From contig SPDT01000004.1 of NCBI GenBank assembly GCA_008477525.1, positions 124,001 through 188,000 of the forward strand: a DNA stretch of 64,000 nucleotides. Reading direction: 5' to 3'. The notes beneath the pieces are model-generated. The model made no database searches. It was not told the origin of the DNA and was given only the letters and a program-made list of their open reading frames with translations. Positions 23,116 to 33,619 of this stretch are shown one piece after another; within the stretch, counting starts at the first letter, position 1; every line of letters starts with the position of its first letter. The position numbers and the translations under genes are program-made. Source of the stretch: Hypomyces perniciosus. Its lineage: Eukaryota; Ascomycota; Sordariomycetes; Hypocreales; Hypocreaceae.

Positions 23116-24457
23116 AACAGATCTAAGGCTCTTCGTAATTCTCACACATTTTCGACCGTTGTGATCCGACATATAGAGGCGAACACTGGACGGTCACGAC
23201 ATGCAAGATGAGAGAGGGATCTCTAGTGTCTCCAAAGATATAATAAGAAATGTTGGATCCGAGGACACCTTGACGCCCTTCCTTGTCTCTTCGGTCTACT
23301 TTAGAAGCTAGTGCCTGCAGTGACACTTGGCGCACCTGAGAGTATTTCGGTCGTATACAATGGGAATCGCTCTTCATCGACGATGAAGCCCTCCTTTTGC
23401 ATTAAAGTTGGCATCTCGTCGGGCAACATCGATATACCCGCTTTGTGTTAGAATTTCTTGCTTGCCTCTTCCCTTTCCAACAAAGCATCATACATTTTCG
23501 TTCAGCCAAATCCAGCTTGTTCATATTCGAAACATGTCAGAGAACAAGAACTCTGGTTGTTGGATAAGAAGGAACACGAGGTGGGCCGTTACGACACGTC
23601 TTGTGTGATGTACAGGGGAACGCGTCAGGTCGTATAGATACTAATATAAATTGGCTCCCGGTAGATAAAACAGGATTGGGGAGAACACAGATCAATTGAT
23701 GTGGTTTGCAGGTGGAATTTTCGTGTTGTGACTGCTGACTATGAAAACACGTTAGGTGACAAAACAGCTCCCTGGCTTCAGATGTTTTCATTGCGTTCTT
23801 TACCATCATCGGCCACGATTCCACCGAAACCAGATATCTTCGCGACACAGGCCAGCCGGAAGTGGCAACTAGAAAAGGTATCACACAACGATTGAGAAGA
23901 TCCCCAGTGAATTGGGCAACGAGAGAGATTTTTTATTTCTCTGCCTACATGAGCGGAGCTGATAACTCTCAAGTGCCCTTGAGTACATGATGAACGGATC
24001 TTCGCAGCCAGTTTCAAGAATGGCAATAGCATTCCGTATAGTTGCTGCATTGCTTACAACCTAGAATCATTCAGCCCAAGTGAGCGTCCCTAAACCTCCG
24101 CTTCCTCATAGATAATGTTGAAGCAGAAAATTAGAAGCCGAAGGAGAATGTATATGATCCCATTTTTGTAAGGGACCTTCGACGGTCCGTTTCCATAGAA
24201 CGCAGTTCGCGCCACAGTAAGTGAGGTGGAACACGAGCAAAACATCACTCTCATGCAGGCATGGACATTATGGCACAATCATATCTATTCCAACATATAG
24301 GCAATTCCCTTCGACAACGAAATATCTGATCCAGATTTTTGTTTGAGCCCCTTAATGACATTATCGTCCACACTACATGATTGATCGTAATAATCACCGG
24401 CAACATGTCCACAATGTTCTATGGCCCAGACCTTGATATCTGTGGTGCCGCCTCTTC
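23116..24457. other. Intergenic, no supported gene
   Basis: ORFs on both strands at 23408-23895 overlap without recognisable motifs. The part below 24458 may be the 3' UTR or a decayed 3' tail of the zinc-knuckle gene. The minus frame at 24285-24491 reads HCGHVAGDYYDQSC, which vaguely resembles another repeat unit. Confidence 0.35.
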
Positions 24458-25237
24458 TCAGGACTGGCAGTACCGGGTAAAGTGGCCCCACCGGTCACCT
24501 TCCCTCATATCGCTGTTATGGTAAGCCCTTGACTGATGAAGGCTAGGAACTTACACCTGTAGCAATGGAGATCATTGGCATAGTGTCCATATTCACCGCC
24601 TGAACGAGATTTCATCAGCATTCAACGAATCAACCCAGGGCTGCTGGCAATTCACATCTATAGCAGTGGTCATCATCGGCATAATGACCGTATTCACCAC
24701 CTAGACCACTCAAGGTGAGTAAATAGGAAATCGACGAGATTAACCGGTGACCTACATTTAAAGCAGTGGGTGTCGTTCGCGTAATGCCCAGGATTACCGC
24801 CTATTAAACAACAATCAGCGATGGACTTTCAGGTTTGTCTAGGTATCTACACAGACACTTATAACAGATGATACCCTGCCGGCCTCCTCTTGCTCGTTTG
24901 TAGTCTCCATCGTCACATCCTCATACATTTGGGACCCTTGTGTCCGGTCGTCAGTGATGTTTGATCGACGGTACATAGCGCCTCTGGAAGGTGTGGTATG
25001 CTGGTGGGCGTCTTTAACACGACCTTCAGACGGTTTATCCGTCTGAGTGTATCGTTCCAGCAGTGCCTTTGCTAGGGAGAATTCATTGAAGTTACTATCC
25101 TCCTTATCTTCCTGAGCCTTTGGATCTAACTGATAGAAGTTGGCGTTGAATGTTCCTCCTGCTGAGACGCTGATGCCTGCCAGGACATTGCGGCCTTCAA
25201 TAGGGCCGTGGAATGACGTACAGCTCATCGGGGCCAT
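24458..25237 (-). CDS. Zinc-knuckle-like repeat protein with glycine-rich N-terminus
   Basis: The first exon starts at ATG 25237 and reads SFHGPIEGRNVLAGISVSAG, then GTFNANFY. This Gly/Asn-rich stretch resembles the short amyloid signalling motifs of fungal NLR systems (inference). A polar linker follows. The C-terminus is built from 45-nt exons at 24800-24756, 24700-24656 and 24599-24555, all phase 1, separated by 55-56-nt introns. Each encodes CGxxGHYA[ND]DxHC[YF][RK], with the first Cys made across the junction. The result is C-x2-C-G-x2-G-H-x6-C, close to a retroviral-type zinc knuckle that binds nucleic acid. A weaker unit (DRWGHFTRYCQS) precedes a stop at 24460-24458. How the first exon changes frame to reach ICYKC near 24857 is unresolved; another short intron is likely. 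Confidence 0.55.
24555..24857 (-). repeat. 100-bp tandem exon-intron repeat
   Basis: Successive donor sites fall at 24856, 24755, 24655 and 24554 (intervals 101, 100, 101). Each period contains one 45-nt zinc-knuckle exon and one 55-56-nt intron. The exons are clearly alike (GGTGAATAYGG...CATTGCTACAG type), while the introns are far more diverged. This is the pattern expected after tandem duplication of an exon with its intron, with selection keeping the exon. Confidence 0.75.
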
Positions 25238-26720
25238 GTGGGGGAAGGACAATAAGAGTGGTGGGACTGCGCCTATTCTAAGAGATGAGATTGCTCAATA
25301 CGTGTCCTTAATTGCTCTCAAGCATATATTCGAAAGTAGACGATGCGTGACGGACGATGCGCGACGGACGGTGGTCAGGTGAAGTCCGCTCTCTTGTTTG
25401 ATACGGCTGTTTAGGCTGTCGCTGCCTGGCGACAGCGTTGGCTTGGTTATCCTGCAGAACCCTAGTCACCCCTGCTTGTCACTCGCTCTGGGCCATGCAA
25501 TTTTCTGTTGGGTTGCTAACGGATTAGTTACATCGTCCTGGATATATGACACGCACTGTCTTCAGCCACACATGGCAGGAAATGACCTATGTATCTTATC
25601 TTCTACTCTACTCAATAGCAGCGTTTATGATGGCATTTGGGTGGGGATGTGTTTGGCCGAGAAATAACCGATTCATTTACCATTGACAGAATGGCCCCTT
25701 GACACGTGAGTTGAGTGCGAGCGTCATCCCAAGACCTTCAACGCCTCGTCAACAGCCCAGTTTACTCCTCAATTCGTGTCTGGAAAACGAACGCAAACAA
25801 TGTCAATGCACAGAGCCATGCTCTGACATATTTGAGTGTCGGATGCTGTATTGCCTATATTGATGTTAGTCTCAACGGGATGTTGCATGGAGCCAGCCGA
25901 TCCCGGCGACACCATTCAACCAACAACGGAACACTGGAAGCCAGCAGTCTCTGTACCACTCTACGTCCCAGATCTGACCCCTGTACGACAGAAAGGCTCT
26001 GGAGCGAAGTCATGTCTGTTGCCGCAATGGCTAACCGCGGCCCTGCGCCAAAGAGCTGTGGCCGTCGACCTGGAGGAGTCGCAAGCAGGACTGGCTCCGA
26101 CGCTGGCAAACACAGCCCCTCCGTATCTACTCGAAGCTTGTTTGACCCCTCAGAGTCGCAGGTTACTCCCGAAAGCACCGTGACGAATGCTACGCGGACC
26201 GTGTCACCTCGTAGCTCTAGGCTCACCAAGCTCGTTCTTGAACCCCGAGGGATCTCCATCAACGATACTAACTCGATTGTGCCGAGCGCGTTCTCTCACT
26301 TCGGCACCACGGAGCCAGAGGACGGCGAAGCGATTGATTATAAAGTGATTGCGGGGCTGGGCGGCGCCAACATCTGGGTCACTCTCGATGACTTCAGGGG
26401 GTTCATGGCTTACCGACGCGAACGCCGAGCTCTTAGGTCGCGTAACATGCACTGCTCCAGCAGATACAGGGTATGGCGGAGCTTCGCCAGGTATTCGTGC
26501 TCATCGATCTACTCTCGCTGAAAAGTGTTTGTTAATCAATGACGGCACGTCGAGAAACACCTGTTAGTGACTACACTGTTGAACATGACGTATGGTCACA
26601 TGCATCATCCCCACACTTCCCTTATATCAGAGGTGCATTGGCCTGCTCGACCTAACCTTCTCGAGGCTGAACTGAGTTTCTCGCATTTCGTTAGAATTAC
26701 ACGAATGACTGCGAATTTTG
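25238..26720. other. Intergenic between divergent genes; long ORFs of doubtful value
   Basis: Open frames of 268, 115 and 135 codons overlap on both strands at 25715-26521. None has a recognised domain. One segment, GLGGANIWVTLDDFRG at about 26350-26400, looks protein-like and could be a decayed 5' exon belonging to the DUF7587 relic. Confidence 0.3.
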
Positions 26721-26729
26721 ACCTCAATG

Positions 26730-27390
26730 CCTACAGGTGCAGTAACCCTCCACAGATACTGTGGAGGGTACGCACTCTGGTTCTCAGTCCCGGCAAGATC
26801 CGATCACCCTGATCTTGTTGCATCAGACACAAATAGTGCCTGTAGTGACGAATCCGAACTAAAGCAGGCTATGGCAGAACACATCAACTGGCGGAGTCGG
26901 CAACCAAGTGGCTTCTTGTCTGTCTTCAGTGACTACCGCCACGCTCGCAACTGGGCAGAGCAACGCGAGCGAACAGTCTGCTGTCTACATCCACAAGATA
27001 AACACCGCAATGCTACCAACAGACGCATGCGTGCTAGACCTGAACTCGCTCACGGCAAAACTGGGCATTGTTCACCCATTTGCGACCCATGAAGTTTTAA
27101 TCCTTTGCCGTATCTCGGCTCGATCTTTAGTCAGCACAACCGAACTCGAAGAAATATGGGAACAAGGTCCGCAACTGTCGATGCTATTGGAAATGTGCTT
27201 GGCTAGCAACCATAAAGAGGCTAACTCTCGCCATTATGCTGCTCGCCAGTTCAACCCACACTACCACTGGGTTTCTGAGCTGCATGGGTACTACGATACT
27301 GATGAAGAGTGCGAGGAACTTAACAAATGCGATGATTTTCTCAAGATGCTAGAGGAGACTAGTGATGTTAGGTGGCAATATTTGGGGTGA
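26730..27390 (+). pseudogene. DUF7587-type protein, frameshifted
   Basis: Pieces of one domain lie in successive frames. PPQILWRVR is at about 26755. THSGSQSRQDPIT follows in a second frame, and LVASDTNSACSD to AEHINWRSRQPSGFLSVFSD, then RHARNWAEQR, in a third. EQSAVYIHKINTAMLPTDA to HEVLILCRIS then ends at a stop at 27388-27390. The order (LWRV, then HINWxSRxPSGFLSVFSD, then IHKIN, then EVLILCRI) matches the fungal DUF7587 domain (my recall). That domain is often found in lineage-specific families and has been suspected of an ADP-ribosyltransferase-like fold; I treat function as unknown. At least three frame changes without room for introns indicate a pseudogene. Confidence 0.55.
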
Positions 27391-27905
27391 TCCGACAGAT
27401 TGCAAGGCCTTTGTATCCGATTGCGACGGCTGCTCACGGGCCACTCTGTACGTGCGTATATCTTCTATGACCAAGTCCCACGTTGAAGGTAGCCATGTTT
27501 CGTTTGGATTCGTGTTTCTTGTATAATGTAATGTCTTTGAACTGGTTTGCTGCAAGGAAGAGGTAATCTGTCGGGGAGGCGGCGTGGATTCGGTGGCCGC
27601 AATTCACACCTGATACTAGATAAAGTGTCGTCAGGAGTGTTGGCAGGCGCTGCATTCAGATGAAGTTTGACCCGGTCGATATCGAAGTCATAAGAGGCGA
27701 CGGCGAATATGAGTCTCAAAAGGTCGTTACGCAAAATGACAGTGCTTGTCCTGGAGGGGAGCTGGCGTATGGCAAGAAGATTTCGCAGAGCAGACAGGAG
27801 TCAAGGGTCAGGTTTTGAAGGTCTGCATCCTAGTAAAAGCGTACTGTACACTGAGGTTGGGGTCTACCATCATTGCTAATAGATAAGAGATGCCAAGATT
27901 TCTCG
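27391..27905. other. Intergenic, no gene seen
   Basis: Only short overlapping minus-strand ORFs without motifs occur between the converging DUF7587 and PIF1 relics. Confidence 0.35.
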
Positions 27906-29507
27906 CTACTCGTGTTTTGTGGGCACAGATAGGGCCACGTAGACTTGGCCTGCTTCGAACGCCTGTGTTAGATTAACAACCACCCTGTCCAATGTCATTC
28001 CCTGGGATTTGTGGACACTGAGTGCCCAAGCCGGTGCGAGTGGAATCTGGGTTCGAGCTATTACCGAATATAGTCTCTCATCCCCCAGCAGTCTCATCTG
28101 GCAAACCGGGTAAATCGCACACTTGGGGCCGTTATGAAACTGCATGATGGGCCAGCCCTGTCTCTCCGAACATATCTTGGCGTATTCCGTAATTTGTGCT
28201 TCCTCGAGCGACCCGGATGGGTCTGGCCAGTAAATTGGGAGGTCCTCTAAGGTGACTCTAGAACGAAGCTTGCAAATATCGTACGGTTCAAACCCAATGA
28301 TGATGCTCTGGGCACCATTGCATAGACCTCTGCCCAAGTCAATATTGGTGGTCAACACGACCAACATTCCCTTCTTAAGCTCACGTCGACGTTCGAAGGT
28401 ATGATCCTCAAGAACCCGGAGAGATCCGTCTGTGTTCTTCTGCATACAGTGTTCCAGATATGGATGGAGATTCTTGTTCCAAGAGAAGAAGTCGAGACAC
28501 TGGTATTTTTGGGGCAAAGTTCGAAGACGCTGAAACTCCATGCCATTGGCCTCGCGCACCTCCTCGCGCGTACAATAAAGCTTTGCCGCGTGGCGGATAT
28601 TTGGCGCGTCGTGACGAGTTAGTAGATCAATTTCGAAACTGTTGAACGGCAAGCCCAGTCGGCACTTCTCTGAAAATTGCACTCCTTCCACGCCTTGCTA
28701 CGGAAGACCCACTTATCGTTATCATGATATGAAGCACCGCAACCATTGGTAGGACAAGTATAGGTCTGCTCCGCCGCATCCGATATGAGATCGCTGCCGC
28801 ATTTGATGCAATGACAGAAAGGCTTAACTGGGGGCAACTGACGGAAATCGCCCGTTACAATTACCTGGGCCCCACCGAAAGGGAGAGAAGACTCGCGCGC
28901 CGCTTTCATGATTTCGTTCAACCGCTCAAAATGTAGATTCTCACCATGCTGATCTCGTCAAAGATGATCGTGTCGGCCGCTCTTAACCGCCTCCGAATGT
29001 GTTTTTTTTATGATTGTCGTCAACTCGGACAGTTGCTTCTTGTGAGAATTTGGTGTCCACCCTGCAAAGGCCCAGGTTCTTGTACCGCCATCAGCTATGG
29101 CGACTCTGCCCGTTGGTGCCGTAATATAGACCTGTTTCCCTAGATCCAAAAGACGTCTACGGATAGCCCGCAGATTTGCCGCAGCTCGCAGAGCCGGTGT
29201 AAAAGACGTTGTGGCTCGTTGCCGCAAGTTCGACCACACGTGCTTGCTCTGCCGAAAGCTTTAGTTCCTCGTAGCGATTAGGAAAGGATAATAGAGGATC
29301 AAGAGTGCCTTTCTCTGGAAGAAGTTTCTCGTTATGTTTCTCAAGCTTTTTCGAGGAACCGAAGTCTGGTCTATGATCCCATTGGCCGCAGATATTGTGC
29401 CTCGCAGATTCATGATCAAAGCCGAAACGATGCACACGGTGAGAATGTTGTTTGAAGACAGGTGAGCTATCCTTGTTGTGATTTTCTGGAGGTTCAAGAG
29501 ACATCAT
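27906..29507 (-). pseudogene. PIF1-like DNA helicase, decayed
   Basis: PIF1 helicases unwind DNA 5' to 3' in nuclei and mitochondria. Motifs in order on the minus strand are AEQARVVEL with Walker A YTGSASCGKS (near 29170); VYITAPTGRVAI; Walker B TIIFDEISM (near 28960); VIVTGDFRQLPPV; a four-Cys insert CIKCGSD...CPTNGC; and, after a gap, AWALSVHKSQGMTLD with QVYVALS near the end. One-base frameshifts sit just after Walker A and just after the DEISM box. About 30-40 residues are missing between KECNFQ and KCRLGLPF. The product is therefore dead. No Rep domain is seen, so a Helitron origin is not supported. Confidence 0.75.
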
Positions 29508-29659
29508 GTCTCTGTCGGGGACCTCAGATGAATCTCTGGCGGTATTCGAAGTTTAACTTGAGATGCGGCAGTTCTGGGAACAGGCTGATGAATGGAATGA
29601 GGTCACCTGTGTGATACGATTTCCTCATTGGTTAAGGTTGGTTATCCTTGTCCGGGTTA

Positions 29660-31048
29660 ATCGCCAAAAAGTCTGGCACCACTTTGACCCTACATCTACC
29701 CAATGTAACAAACACACAATCTACCCAACGTAAACACTCGCGAATAACTTCACAACAAGATGCCGGAAGAACGCCGTTTGGTACTGAAATAAGGGCAAAT
29801 CGCCAAAGAAACCATGAGTTTAATCTTGTGTAGAGAGCTGCAATGTGTGAGGCAGTGTCGCGTGGAGACTCTTACCGTACCGTAGCACGCGAGTTCAACA
29901 CGCATCACACTACGGTGATGCGAATTTATAAACGCTGGAAAGACGACCATACAATTGAAAAAAGACCAAGAAAAGAACGTCCGAAGAAACTTAGCGAACA
30001 CTAGATTCGATATATCAAATTATTGATCAAACGAGACCGCAAGATCACATGGAATGCGCTCGTGGGTGCAATGGGTGGTCGCGTAAGCAGGCGTACCATC
30101 AGTCGTACTATGCAGAAGGATTGGCGGCGCAAATGGAGATTAGTTCAAAGGATTGAGATATCACCAGAAACAGCAGCTCAGCGGCTTCAATTTGCATAAG
30201 ATTGGGAAGGGATTGAAGAAGAATTGATAGAGGTATTGCACTTTAACCATGGACTATACAGACAGGCTAACACTTCGCTCTAGACCATTTTCTCGGATGA
30301 GTCTAGTGTGCAAAACCAGCCCAACAATAGGCGCGGCTGGGTGTTCCGGAAGCCTTATGAGAAAGTTCCAGAGGGCTGTTGTCAATATCACAATCCACGG
30401 GAAGTCCAAAATCTCGCTGATGGTCTCGGCAGGAATCTGGAAGGGGGGAGGACTGAGTTGGTGATTATGGAACGCGATACAACAGCCCGTCGCCAAGGAT
30501 ATACTGCAAAAAGCTATATCCAAGCCTTGGAAGAAGGTCTTCTTCCTATATACGATGGCACACGGCATTTCCAGCAAGATAATGCTGCTATTCATACGGC
30601 TAACCGGACGTCTGAATGGCTTCAAATCCACATGGTTGATTACATAGATTGGCCGCCGCACTCGCCGGACCTGAACCCGATTGAACATGCCTGGAACCTC
30701 CTCAAGCCTTATTTGGTTGCCAAATTCCCTCATCTACGTTATTTATCAGATACCGAGGCTTCTATCGCGCAATTGAAGGACAAATTGAAGGAGGGTTGGC
30801 GGGCAATTAGCCGGGATCTTATTGACCGGCTGATTGATTCAATGCCGCGCCGGCTTGCGGCAGTACATGCAACACGGGGCTATTATACAAAATATTAAAC
30901 CGCAGAATCAGGGCTTTCTAATAATATATATATCTTTCATTTTTCATTTAAATTGGTAAAGTTCTAGGCGTTTGAAGTTATGCGTAGTAAATTGTGGTGT
31001 GGGATATGGAGTAGCTGCGGGTCTAAGTGGTGCCAGACTTTTGTCACA
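29660..31048 (+). mobile_element. Tc1/mariner-type transposon, complete ends
   Basis: The element is 1389 bp and is bounded by TA on both sides (29658-29659 and 31049-31050), the usual Tc1 target duplication. The terminal inverted repeats contain AAAAGTCTGGCACCACTT on the left (from about 29667) and its reverse complement on the right, extending about 35 bp in total with a few mismatches. One transposase frame fills the interior. Ends and TA sites look well preserved despite the dead transposase, so it might still be mobilised in trans. Confidence 0.85.
29780..30898 (+). pseudogene. Tc1-like transposase with four nonsense codons
   Basis: A single frame runs through the element. It has a helix-turn-helix region (SRGDSYRTVAREFNTHHTTV, then MRIYKRW) and a DDE core: the first Asp in TIFSDESS (about 30290), the second in HFQQDNAAIHTA, and DWPPHSPDLNPIEHAWNLLK for the third acidic site. 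The frame is stopped by TAG at 29831, TAG at 30002, TAA at 30197 and TAG at 30281. It is otherwise open to the terminal TAA at 30896-30898. All four stops are reachable by C-to-T on one strand from Gln, Arg or Trp codons, so RIP is the simplest cause. Confidence 0.82.
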
Positions 31049-31365
31049 TAAGTGTACGAGCAGTGAGACGTTACTGCAGCGCGGGGTACTACCCCGCCTA
31101 ATTAATATACCACCTATCACAGGTGGGGCGAGTTACGCGCTGGACAAACATTCAGGCGTCGTACTCCGTACTTTGACCAAAGACCCACTTCCTAATGTTA
31201 TTTATTTCAACCCCCCTTTCACGCAACGCGTTCTCTCATCCCTGCATTCTAAACAAGGCGGTATCACAGTCCTTAAATTGCTGGATCACTTCATGTTTAT
31301 CCCTCCCTGGGCCTAGCCCTTTTTCTCACTCTCGTAAAGAAAACCCATCCTAAATATGAGAGGAT
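31049..31365. other. Short intergenic stretch
   Basis: It contains a GGGGTACTACCCCG hairpin (31083-31095) and a CACCTATCACAGGTG hairpin just after it, and a TACTCCGTA copy at 31162-31170. No gene is seen. Confidence 0.4.
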
Positions 31366-31956
31366 ATGAATCTCCCACCGCCGTCTCAATCCCACTTCGC
31401 CAAGTTCGAAAACTTCACACCCAACCATAGCGCGCCATTCGACGATGAATTTACCCGCCTCGCGTCATCTCAGAACTGGGTCCCTGGTTCCCAGCACTAC
31501 ACCCAGGAGCGCACCATTGCGATGCGCGAGGAACTCAAGCTGCACTACTTTTCTCAACCGCAGCCACTGGACGGCACCAAAGAAGAACCCACGGAAGAAG
31601 ACCAGCTGAAGGGTTATCAAGACCTGTGCCTTGAGGTCAGTATACCTCCGAGCGACTCCACCGCGGAATGCAAGAAAAATTTGAAGAAAACGCTTGTCAA
31701 CATTGTGGACTTGATTGACGCACGACGAATGCGCAAGAAGGTTAAAGTGTGGCATGATTTTAAAGCGTTCCGCAACTATACACTGCAAGATGGATATAGA
31801 GTCAGTATCGATGAGGCGAAGAAGGGTGGGGGATATCTGGCATCTTTGCTTCAGGACCTGAGGGGCTCACGTCGACGAAGAAGAGCCGGGGTCGAGAAAG
31901 TAGGATCGGCAAGAAGAGGCCGAAGTCGACCGTGCAAGGGCTCTGGGGTATTGTAG
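31366..31956 (+). CDS. Conserved fungal hypothetical protein
   Basis: ATG 31366 opens a 196-aa frame. It reads HFAKFENFTPNHSAPFDDEF, then RLASSQNWVPGSQHY, then ECKKNLKKTLVNIVDLIDAR and FKAFRNYTL. This pattern (an aromatic FxxF-F start, an EFxRLAxxxxW segment, then CKKxLKxxxVNIxDLxDAR) matches a widespread small protein family of filamentous fungi that I recognise but whose function is unknown. It is predicted soluble, basic and helical. The Arg/Gly-rich last 35 residues look unlike the family and may come from read-through into non-coding sequence after a lost stop or splice. No frame break is seen. Confidence 0.6.
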   Translation: MNLPPPSQSHFAKFENFTPNHSAPFDDEFTRLASSQNWVPGSQHYTQERTIAMREELKLHYFSQPQPLDGTKEEPTEEDQLKGYQDLCLEVSIPPSDSTAECKKNLKKTLVNIVDLIDARRMRKKVKVWHDFKAFRNYTLQDGYRVSIDEAKKGGGYLASLLQDLRGSRRRRRAGVEKVGSARRGRSRPCKGSGVL

Positions 31957-32155
31957 CTCTAGCTATAGTCTACCGAGAGCCTGGCCCTCTATTAGTTCCT
32001 AATATATTGGAACCAGACCACTAGTCAGACCCGACGTACATTGTAAAAGGCAGAAGTAGACAGGACACGCACAGTGGCCCAGCATATTGGACCTGCTAGA
32101 CCGTGCTAGCCGATAAGGACGGATCACTTTGGCTTGATGGCCCAGGACCCAAGGA
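31957..32155. other. Intergenic, no feature seen
   Basis: Nothing recognisable lies between the conserved hypothetical gene and the aminotransferase relic. Confidence 0.3.
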
Positions 32156-32581
32156 TCACGCCAGGGCCTGGGTGAACCGGAATGTGTGGCCTGGCACGAG
32201 TGGCTTAGCAGCTTCTAGTTGGAGGAAGTAATAAGGATCATCTTCGATAATAAAGAGATCATGTTTGGTAATAATCTCGTAGGTTGTCTTTCGACGTTCC
32301 GTGGGCTGTGTTGCATTCGTAGGATGGTGTCCACAAGGTATCATGTATAGAACGTATGGCTTTGGGCCTTTCGATATATCCTAAGAGCTCGGCTTCTTAT
32401 CCAAATCATCGGGCAGCAAACCATTCCCATCCATATCGATGCCGTTGTAATTTAAAGTAATTGGAAGTGGTACATAGGTATAAGGGGCACTGCCTGAGGG
32501 AAGAAGCTCTGAATGAATCTGCTTTCTCTCGATTTGGGATATCTTTTGTTGCAACATGGTGGTGACACTGAAAATGACCAT
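32156..32581 (-). pseudogene. Aromatic/aminoadipate aminotransferase (ARO8-like) fragment
   Basis: One minus frame reads IDMDGNGLLPDDLD, then an in-frame TAG at 32383-32381, then PYVLYMIPCGHHPTNATQ, ERRKTTYEIITKHDLFIIED and DPYYFLQLE. This is the middle of a fold-type I PLP aminotransferase of the ARO8/kynurenine group (YTIPxGQNPTG...EDDPYYFLQ). Such enzymes transaminate aromatic amino acids or 2-aminoadipate. The PLP lysine region and both ends are missing, and PCGHHPTN departs from the usual PTGQNPTG. The TAG sits where Trp is usual in the family (inference), again a G-to-A change. It is a dead fragment. Confidence 0.65.
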
Positions 32582-32879
32582 TTGCCGCCGCTCGGAGTAG
32601 AGATTCGTTCCTAGGCGTATCCATCTTCCGTGTCTGTTGAACGGATCACTATGTGATCCGCTGTTACGTGTTGTGCAGCCAAACCCTTTTTCGCATGTAG
32701 CTAGCAGCTGCGTCTATTCCGATAAAGGTCTGAGGTGAGGTGTGGGATGGGGTTACTCGAATAAGAGGTCGTTGCGGCATGTAAATTAGCGTGAAGGCTC
32801 CAACTAGCGGAAGGGAGGAGCTTTTAATAATGAAAAGGCGGCTCTATTGAATAAGGAAGACTACGGCAATGTAAAAAAA

Positions 32880-33180
32880 AGTGCTCTCTCATATGCCTCT
32901 TTGATAGTAAAACTGACAAAATATCTCGGGGCGTCGTTCAAGCGCCTTGCGCTGTCGTTGAGCTCGTTTTGGTCAACATCAACCGCCGCCTTCTCTTCTG
33001 GATTTGCATATTTCGCAGGTCTACCTCGTTTCCGAGCTCGCCGGTGGCCGTTTGCCGTGGATCAAGATGACGGTTGGCTTGTGTGATACACGTGCTGTAT
33101 GATCTGAATCGGTTTGGGCGGTCTTGGAGCAAGTTGCATTTGTCTAATTGAGGGCGGTGCACTGAAGCTTATGACATCTT
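32880..33180 (-). pseudogene. AT-hook protein relic
   Basis: A minus frame reads SAPPSIRQMQLAPRPP and IQIIQHVYHTSQPSS, then a TGA, then RRARKRGRPAKYANPEEKAA. The core RKRGRP is a canonical AT-hook that binds the minor groove of AT-rich DNA. The remaining sequence fits short fungal AT-hook proteins of unknown role. The stop codon in the middle, and the lack of a start or a clear 3' end, mark it as a relic. Confidence 0.45.
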
Positions 33181-33619
33181 GAACCATCAACTGGGACTGT
33201 GCACTTTGCCGTGGCCTAAACACTCGCTCACAGCAATATGCAATCCGTTACCGTAACACCGCTATACGCTGCTCTACCTGGAGAGATATCTGAGGTCCAG
33301 TATCGAGCTGTAGTTGGCTGGGAAGTACTGGTCGAGGAGCCTTTGGGCCGTTATGGATCCCTCCGACTTCATCAAAGTCCGTTACTGAATCGGTTGTTGG
33401 TGGGCCGGTGTGCTGGTTGGTTAAAAATTTTGGATTTGGTTAAGGGAAGCTTAGTCATCAATATTAAGTAAGCGTTGCAAGTCGTTAACCAGGCTTGCCA
33501 GGAGCTATTATCACCAATAAACACCAGCCACCTCTATCGCCGTCTCCTATCCAAAACAGACCAACAATAATCAACACCAGCCTCTGTCGCCGCCCGAATC
33601 GCGCAAAAGACGCTAGACC
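33181..33619. other. Intergenic, no supported gene
   Basis: A plus ORF at 33238-33471 shows no motif. It may be decayed upstream sequence of the next relic. Confidence 0.3.

Noticed and set aside
25715..26521. A 268-codon plus-strand ORF
   Set aside because: Equally long frames overlap it on both strands and none has a recognisable domain. Only the stretch near 26350-26400 looks protein-like, so I did not call a gene.
27906..29507. Helitron origin for the PIF1 relic
   Set aside because: No Rep endonuclease domain and no Helitron-type ends (5' TC, 3' CTRR with hairpin) were seen nearby.
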